From Perognathus longimembris pacificus (taxonomy: Eukaryota > Chordata > Mammalia > Rodentia > Heteromyidae), in contig NC_063188.1 in assembly GCF_023159225.1 (NCBI RefSeq), forward strand, positions 14,963,086-15,027,085: a stretch of 64,000 bases of DNA. The letters are read 5' to 3'. Under the pieces are notes generated by a model, which saw only the letters and a list, made by a program, of their open reading frames with translations, was not told the origin of the DNA and made no database searches. Position 1 is the stretch's first letter, and each line of letters opens with the position of its first letter. Below, piece by piece: positions 57,857 to 64,000 of the stretch. The translations under genes and the position numbers were made by a program.

Positions 57857-58654
57857 CCAGTTATTGGGAACAAATTGGTTTCTAAGACTTTTAACATTGC
57901 TCTAATATAAGGATTATATGAGTCCTATTTTGGGGTGTGGGGTGTGGATATATTCTTTCCCAATTTAGCAATATTGACCACTTGTTAGGCAGTGGAAAGC
58001 TAGGAAATGTTGTGAAGTATGTTTCTCCTATTCAGTGCCTTTTGGAATTGCAAATGACATTTGTTCTTGCCCAGCTCCCACTCCACATTGACATGCTATC
58101 TGGCAGGGGCCATACGCTGCATAAGACCTGTTCCAAGAGAACATATTCTCCCTGATGGAAATCTCAATGTATCGATTGTTTTATCTCCATCAGGAGAGCT
58201 TGCTTTCTGTTTGGTGATGGATGACAATTCTCTCCACCACTTCACTTCATCTGCCAGTTGGACAAGGAGTGCCATAAGAAAGCTTGCAAGTCTTGTGGGC
58301 TGAGCCATTACCTCTGACATGTATTTCGAGGCCCTCAGTCACCCTGTCATGGCCTTAGCACGGTCAAATTGAGCTAGATCAGACAGCTCCCAGTTATAAG
58401 GTGGTGCTTCAATTGATGGTGTGGTGGCAGGAGGGTTTAAAAGTGACAGGCTCACCTTAAAAGCTCCCAATACAGGGCAGGGCTGGAGGGATTTGGAGGG
58501 CCTAGCCCAGCTTTTTTGCAGAGAGAACATCTGGGGTCTTTGCTGTATATTGCTTCTCTGCACCACAGGGCAATAGCAAGAGAGCCCCAGAAGGATTAAA
58601 ACTCAAGTATTTATGAGCTAAATAGAATATGTTTTCCACTCTGTGGGAATGCCC

Positions 58655-58765
58655 AGTGAGAATACTGCTTACATTTGCACAGAATGCTTGCATTTCACAA
58701 TGTACTTTCACATGCATTAGCTCATTTGATCATTCAAATTTTACTCATGGGAGAGCGAGATTGAG
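58655..58765 (-). mobile_element. MIR fragment
   Basis: Contains acaatgtactttcacatgca followed by ttagctcatttgatcattca, an antisense MIR 3' block. Confidence 0.55.
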
Positions 58766-58852
58766 CCTATGCGTTTACCGTGTTACAAATGAGTGGTTGC
58801 ACATGTGCTGTAAGCTCGGAACTATGGCTCCACTGCCCATTCTTCCAGCTTC

Positions 58853-58970
58853 TTTTGTTGGTCCTGGGCTTGAAACTCCAGGCTGTGCAAAAAAAGCATC
58901 TGAAACTGCTGTTCCTCAAGTCCTTTTTGCTCAAGGCTAGTGCTTTATCATTTGAGCTACAGCGCCTCTT

Positions 58971-59052
<82 letters not shown>

Positions 59053-59143
59053 CGATTAATTGGAGATAAGAGTCTCACAGACTTTCATGCCCTGGCTGGC
59101 TTTGAACTGCAGTCCTCAGATGTCATCCTCTTGGTGCCTGGCA
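58853..59143 (-). mobile_element. B1-like/Geo dimeric SINE with GT microsatellite between its arms
   Basis: The Geo arm is at 58853-58973 and the B1-like arm at 59052-59143 (ttaattggagataagagtct). A (GT)39 run separates them, replacing the usual ttggtggttc linker. Confidence 0.9.
58974..59051. repeat. (GT)39 microsatellite
   Basis: Uninterrupted, at the inter-arm linker of a SINE. Confidence 0.97.
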
Positions 59144-59229
59144 TGAACTTCTGACTTTTTGGTTAACAGTTTTTATCTACTCAGGTGGTCTGATCTGTTA
59201 TCCCTGCCTATAGCTAATTCCTGCAGGCC

Positions 59230-59350
59230 AGGCAGTCATTGTAACTCATCATTATTGAGCTCTTACTGTCTTCTAGATCCTTCAAATAACTCTCATTGCA
59301 TCTTCATAGCAACTTAATGAGGATAGTGTTATTATTGTCATTCTCACTGT
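59230..59350 (-). mobile_element. MIR
   Basis: Contains ttattgagctcttactgtct, tcattgcatcttcatagcaa and atgaggatagtgttattat in antisense order. Confidence 0.7.
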
Positions 59351-59569
59351 TGTGGAGTAAGTGACAGAGGTATGATACCAAACCAATCAGCCTGAAAAGG
59401 CGAAAAAATCTTAACCAGGATGCTGGCACCTCCTACCCTTTCCCTGCTCAAAAAAAGGTTAGGAACGGGAAGAAAATGGGAGAGACATTTTGGCATCCTG
59501 TACTACATTAGCAATAGAGCTGGAAGGGATAAGTGAGTGCTACTTTAAGTCAATCCCTCCACCCCACTT

Positions 59570-59760
59570 TTTGATGGTTGTGCCTGTGTGCTGTCCATAC
59601 TCTACTATTTTGAGCCACAGCACCAAATCCGGTTTTGTGGTGGTTCATTGGAGATAAATGTCTCATGGACTTCCATGGTCATGCAGGCTTTGAACTTGGA
59701 TCCTCACACCTCAGCCTCCTTGTGCAATTAGATCACAGGTGTGAACCATCCGTGCTTGGC
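59570..59760 (-). mobile_element. B1-like/Geo dimeric SINE
   Basis: The linker is intact (tgtggtggttcattggag). An imperfect duplication of taagtcaatccc (from 59546) and taagttaatcaatccc (from 59761) flanks it. Confidence 0.8.
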
Positions 59761-60214
59761 TAAGTTAATCAATCCCTTTCAAAGAGACACCATGAACTGC
59801 TTAGATCCTGATGCTAATCAATATCCAACAGGCTCATTTCTGGGCCTTTTGCACACTTGTGTTCTTTGTTTTTGTTCTGTTTTATTTTTGCTTCTTCCCC
59901 TGGTGTCTACATTCCTCTCCCTCTCAATCGTCAGCAACCTCGCCAGCCTTCCGTGGATTGTACCACTGTCTACAGGTGGAACATGTAGGCTTATGATGGA
60001 AAAGTTACCTCACAGCCCTTTGCAAATAGCCTGAAGGGACTCCTCATAGCACCTTATTAAAGGATTTAAAGTCTACAAAGAGACTTGAACCCCTTGTAGA
60101 AGAAACACAAGAGAGGAGAGAAGGCGAAGCATGTTTCTATGAAGAATTTCGAATGCAAGTCATTTCAGGTCTTTTATAAGCAACCTGAGCCAGGCTGTGG
60201 GCCTGCTGCTCAGA

Positions 60215-60280
60215 TGCAGAGGTAAAGACCACATGGCTCCTGTCTTCAAGGAGCTCAGCATCTAGTAACATTAGAAAGAG
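60215..60280 (-). mobile_element. L2 fragment
   Basis: The stretch ggctcctgtcttcaaggagc followed by tcagcatctagtaacatta is typical antisense L2. Confidence 0.5.
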
Positions 60281-60439
60281 CACTGAAGTTGAACATAAAC
60301 TTTGGCTTTGACTTCCAGTCAAGACAGTCACACATGACTGTTAGTAGCCACTTGGAAAATATAGTAGTAGTAACTGTTCTTCAGCAGAAACAAGCTTCCA
60401 TTGGGTGTCGAATAATAATGATCAATTCTTATTTTATAT

Positions 60440-60590
60440 CAGAAACAGCCAATACTCTTTGAGAGCTCACCATATGATGGCTACTGACCTATGCAAAATG
60501 CATTCATTACCTCATTCAATCCTCACCAATTTGCCCATGACCCATGTCTAATTGTCCCGAATTGTACAGATGAATCAATTAAAATGGTAA
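60440..60590 (-). mobile_element. MIR
   Basis: Contains gctcaccatatgatggctac, tcattacctcattcaatcct and gtacagatgaatcaattaaa in antisense order. Confidence 0.7.
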
Positions 60591-61684
60591 GTTCTCATGT
60601 GTGACTATACATTAATGTAAGGGATCATGTTTGTCAGTGCTGTTTTGGCAGAGGATTCAGGCTCATTTCTGTGCCCTGTCTGTCTGTCCTGTCATCTGTT
60701 TGAGTGGCTGTGAACATACTGTCTCCAAAGGCAGTAAGTGTAGCCATTACGCCTCATTAGTATGGCCATTGAGGACCTAACAGTTCAGAAGATGCAATAG
60801 CTCTTCTCTAGTGGACCAATTACAGAAAACTTCCCTTTGTCAAGCAACAGCATGAGCCCCAATAGGGACTTCATTATCTACCTCTGCCCACAGGGGAAGT
60901 AGAGATGCTGGTGAGAGGAAGATTGGCCTGGGAATGACAGGGCTAAGGATCCAGGCTTTCAAGGGTCAAAGATCTCCATGCCCAGTCCCAGAATTGGCTT
61001 CCCAGAATGCTCTGTTGCTGGCTTGACCCCTGCTGGCTTCCGTCCTGGGCTTTCTTGCTCAGTGGGATCCCATTGCCAGCCTCTTAGCTGCCACAGCAGC
61101 AGCAACAGTAGGCCTATTGACTTCTGGGCACTCATTTCCCAGGGTGCTTTTCACTCTGGGAGTTTATAGACCATGCAACACCAAGCAGAATAGATGTCCT
61201 TTGCCCACGGAGTACTTTCATCTAGTGAATTGCACCCCGAGAGGTAAAGGAAAATTTTGATTCTTTCGCGATACCTTTCTGAAAGTTTGAGGAGTCAATC
61301 AGCTTCCGGGCTCCACAACTGAGGCAAAAGTCTTTCCTCCCCCTTTTATTTCTTGCACAGAAGAGAATTTGTCTTAGCTAGAAAGTGTTTTCTTCTGCAT
61401 AGCTCAGAAAACAAAGCCCTCTTATTGAAGTTGAATGAGTACAAATCACATCCCACCAATCAAGTAATTGTGAAGTCTTGTTTTTGTTATTATTGTTTTT
61501 TGTTATTAAACTTTATTTTTATTGGTTACCTAGGAAACCTGCCTATACCCGAAATTCCCTTTTTCCTAAGGCAAGCACACTTATGATTACTGATGCCCAA
61601 GCTGGAAGAGTGAGTGATTTTGAGTGTCCAGGGTAGGGAGGAGAAGCAGGCCTTCAGCAGGCTTGATGCTGAATTAAATAAATA

Positions 61685-61686
<2 letters not shown>

Positions 61687-61728
<42 letters not shown>
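61687..61728. repeat. (CT)21 microsatellite
   Basis: Uninterrupted CT run. Confidence 0.97.
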
Positions 61729-61729
<1 letters not shown>

Positions 61730-61775
61730 TATATGCACACCCACACGCAAACACAGTTTCTTCTGTTTGTTTGGT

Positions 61776-61779
<4 letters not shown>

Positions 61780-61825
<46 letters not shown>
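61780..61825. repeat. (GT)23 as SINE tail
   Basis: The GT run ends exactly where the reverse-complement Geo arm begins. Confidence 0.95.
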
Positions 61826-61826
<1 letters not shown>

Positions 61827-62071
61827 GGTCCTGGTGCTTGAACTCAGGGCCTGGACACCATTACCATCCCTGAGATTCTTTTCCTGAAGGTCAACACTCT
61901 ACCACTTGGGTCACAGCTATACTTCTGGCTTTTTTGGTGTGTGTGTGTGTGTGTGTTTCATTGGAGATAAGTGTCTTATGGACTTTACTGCCTCATCTAG
62001 CTTATACGTGTGGCCCTTTCATCTCAGTCTCTTAAGTAGGATTACAGGCATGAGCCACCGGTGCCTAGCTC
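61826..62071 (-). mobile_element. B1-like/Geo dimeric SINE with internal GT microsatellite
   Basis: The Geo arm has ggtgcttgaactcagggcct and an extra ttaccatccctgag. A (GT)10 run at 61937-61956 replaces the linker, then the B1-like arm ends ggattacaggcatgagccac. Confidence 0.9.
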
Positions 62072-62284
62072 CTTGTTGAAACAATATGAGTGTGTACTCT
62101 GTTCATGTATGACAGTTCTAATGTCTAGTACTGTTGTCACCATCCTTTTCTGTCACCAACTTTTTCTGGTGTGTGCCATTTCCAGAAAAACCTCCTATAT
62201 ACTATTGTTTTAAAAAAGAAAGTGAGCTCTGCTGGACAGAAAGGACTCTTTCACTCTTGTATACAACAAGCGAATGAGATCGAG

Positions 62285-62400
62285 CTGTGTCTGCCATGTA
62301 TTAGCCATGTGATTTAACTTCCTTGAGCTTCTATTTCCTCAGAGGTTCATCACATAGCTCGGCCCACAGTGACCAACTAATGCTGACTATTACCACAGGC
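62285..62400 (+). mobile_element. MIR fragment
   Basis: Contains ttagccatgtgatttaactt and ccttgagcttctatttcctc in sense order. The remainder has decayed. Confidence 0.55.
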
Positions 62401-63260
62401 ATTGATAGCTGAATATTTTGCGCCTTCTTGATTATAATTCTTTGCTATTTAGCATGAAGAACAAGCCACACCAAAAATCTTTTCCTTTTTTATTACTGTG
62501 GAATTCCTCTCCCATAAAATTCCCTGCTTTAATTGAACTGTTCAGTGACATTTACTCCACTCACAAGGTTGTGAAATGATCATCAGTAAGTCCAAACTGA
62601 TTTCTTTATCCTCAAAGGGGAACAGCCACCTCCATCCCCACCTGCACAACCAGTTCCTTTTCCATCTCTTGCTTTCTGAAAATGAGCTGTTCCATAAATC
62701 TGAATCGTCCCGGAAAGTCAGTTCTAGATAGTACATTTCTAAAAATCAATCCAAAACCCTTTTGTAAATAGAAAAACTATATTATTCCATGTTTATTAGA
62801 GAAGAGAGAAAATTCCAAAGTGAGAAACTTTCACTCCGGTCAACATGGAAATTGATGTTTGGGTGCCATATTTTACAATATTTTTTTTTGGTCATAGCTG
62901 AAAGAGAAAAGGGGCATGAAATCTTTGAGTAAGGGGAAGGGATAGGTTTTGTAAACCCTTTCCAAAAAAGTGATGGGAAAGTCTAGAAAGAAGGTTAGCA
63001 GGTCAGCCTCTTTGCATTTCATTTCCATCCTGCTACATTCCAAGCACCAGATAACCCTCTGGGGACTTGAGATCCTTTGAAGTTCCTTCTTGTCTGTTTC
63101 TGCAGCTGAGCATCTGCTCACTGCTTAAACCATGCAGGTTTAGGGATCAACTTCATCAGCCCTCAGGCGCACTGTGGTCTTGTTGGCCATTTCTTTGGGG
63201 AGGAGGGAACAGGTTTGCTGAACCAGCTACTAAGGAGGGAACAGTAACTGAAAGGAAAAA

Positions 63261-63338
63261 GTCCTGGGGATGTGACTCAAGTGGTTGAGGACTGACTTAG
63301 CAAGTTCAAGTCTGAGTTTCAACCCCAGGATTGCCCCC
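63261..63338 (+). mobile_element. tRNA-like SINE monomer
   Basis: Contains gatgtgactcaagtggttga, acttagcaagttcaagtc and gagtttcaaccccaggattg at ordinary tRNA spacing. It is among the clearest simple forms of the Geo arm. Confidence 0.65.
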
Positions 63339-64000
63339 AAATAAATTCATATTTCTTAGCCCACTCCTTCTAAATGAGTGTCATAAATGTGACTATGAGT
63401 GAGTTACCCCCACATAAGTGATCTTTGCACCACATTTGGTGAAGAAGTCACGGTGGCAGAGATCAGAATAACCTCTTCATAAAGTTCTATCAGGAAGTTA
63501 TGCTGAAAGTGATGAATCTGAAATAGGTCGCCTCACCTATTTCTGTGTGTACACAATTCCTGCTTTATTAGACTTTTAAATAAGTTGCCTTTATCTGTGA
63601 TTGAAAGCATAGTAAATGAAGTTGTAGGACTAGTTTTGACAGTTACAGCTTTCACTTTATCCATGAGATTATATTTGAGAAATATTCTTGAAGGCTTACC
63701 TTTGGCTTTAATAAACAGAAATTTTGGAAGCTTCATGCTCAAGGGTATTTTGTTTGTTTGAGTTTGGAAGGACGAATTTTACCTCCTATTCACAGGCTAC
63801 TTCTTTCTTTTCCTGGAGGATAGTATTTATTAAAAATCAGACCACAGTGTGCACGTGGAATGATTTTTTATTTTAATATCCGTGCAGTTAGATGGATTCT
63901 ATAAATGAATCCCAAATTGTCTGCTTCACTCTCTCTTAACAGGTAAATATTTCATGCAAAAGGGAAAGTTTCTGTAGAGTCTGTCTTAATTTGTCCCCTG

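Larger units (their letters stand above)
1..64000. other. Non-coding rodent DNA; no gene recognised
   Basis: No open reading frame reads as a known protein and none shows a plausible multi-exon pattern. Stretches longer than about 300 bases in which I recognise neither gene nor repeat are: 1-536, 782-2385, 2931-4554, 4908-5507, 7076-7943, 8062-9505, 10026-10890, 11150-12083, 12298-12782, 13194-13648, 14296-15129, 16572-17343, 17419-18097, 18179-19149, 19326-20124, 20403-21539, 23131-23902, 24150-25274, 27152-27743, 27946-28739, 29003-29525, 30235-30736, 30971-31995, 32831-33278, 33430-34468, 34685-36241, 36891-37671, 37889-39445, 40381-41492, 41725-43405, 43756-44363, 44681-45480, 45557-46445, 46546-46984, 47096-48065, 48590-49954, 50604-51784, 52170-52464, 52686-53098, 53176-54588, 54801-55269, 55661-56259, 56801-57206, 57857-58654, 59776-60214, 60591-61686, 62401-63260 and 63339-64000. 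These may hold old decayed repeats, short exons or regulatory DNA that cannot be recognised by eye. Confidence 0.85.

Noticed and set aside
1..64000. A previously undescribed gene system
   Set aside because: Both strands were read for clustered open frames, conserved motifs and operon-like order; none is present. The novel-looking content is limited to retroelement structure.

Overview
This is mammalian nuclear DNA from a rodent, most likely a geomyoid (kangaroo rats, pocket mice, pocket gophers). It is non-coding: either intergenic or inside a long intron. The main evidence for the lineage is about 13 copies of a dimeric SINE with an ID-like (tRNA-derived) left arm and a distinctive right arm, which matches the IDL-Geo family reported only from Geomyoidea. 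A second, more numerous SINE (about 35 copies) joins a B1/7SL-like left arm to the same right arm. B1 monomers, single ID monomers, L1 tails and ancient MIR and L2 fragments make up the rest. There are no bacterial-type genes, operons, CRISPR arrays or intact tRNA or rRNA genes. None of the open reading frames (all 130 codons or shorter) resembles a known protein, and the longest ones mostly translate microsatellites and SINEs.

Layout. 1-9.5 kb: one IDL-Geo copy, a cluster of B1-like/Geo copies at 5.5-6.8 kb, a 40-nt tailless ID fragment near 7.0 kb, and unique DNA. 9.5-18 kb: alternating B1-like/Geo copies and unique DNA, two IDL-Geo copies nested head-to-tail at 15.3-15.8 kb, and a large CCCT tract. 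18-25 kb: mostly unique DNA with several MIRs, an L1M fragment and two young IDL-Geo copies. 25-27.2 kb: a minus-strand L1 3' end with a (TTC)28 tail, then a plus-strand L1 3' end broken by two SINEs. 29.8-30.2 kb: a 330-bp solo LTR of a class I endogenous retrovirus, inserted in a (GT)n tract. 30.7-36.6 kb: IDL-Geo copies, one with an (ATCT)n tail and one with a candidate 3' transduction. 37-50 kb: scattered B1-like/Geo copies, simple repeats and long unique stretches. 50-64 kb: an inverted B1-like pair, more B1-like/Geo copies, MIRs and GT/CCCT microsatellites.

No genes act together here. The informative content is the retroelement record: modular exchange of SINE arms, well-preserved target-site duplications, microsatellites that grew from SINE tails and inter-arm linkers, and a few unique stretches (about 42.2-43.2, 51.2-51.6 and 53.5-54.4 kb) that could be conserved non-coding elements. 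I found no support for a new multi-gene system. SINE boundaries are hand-read and may be off by roughly 5-15 bases where the copy is old.
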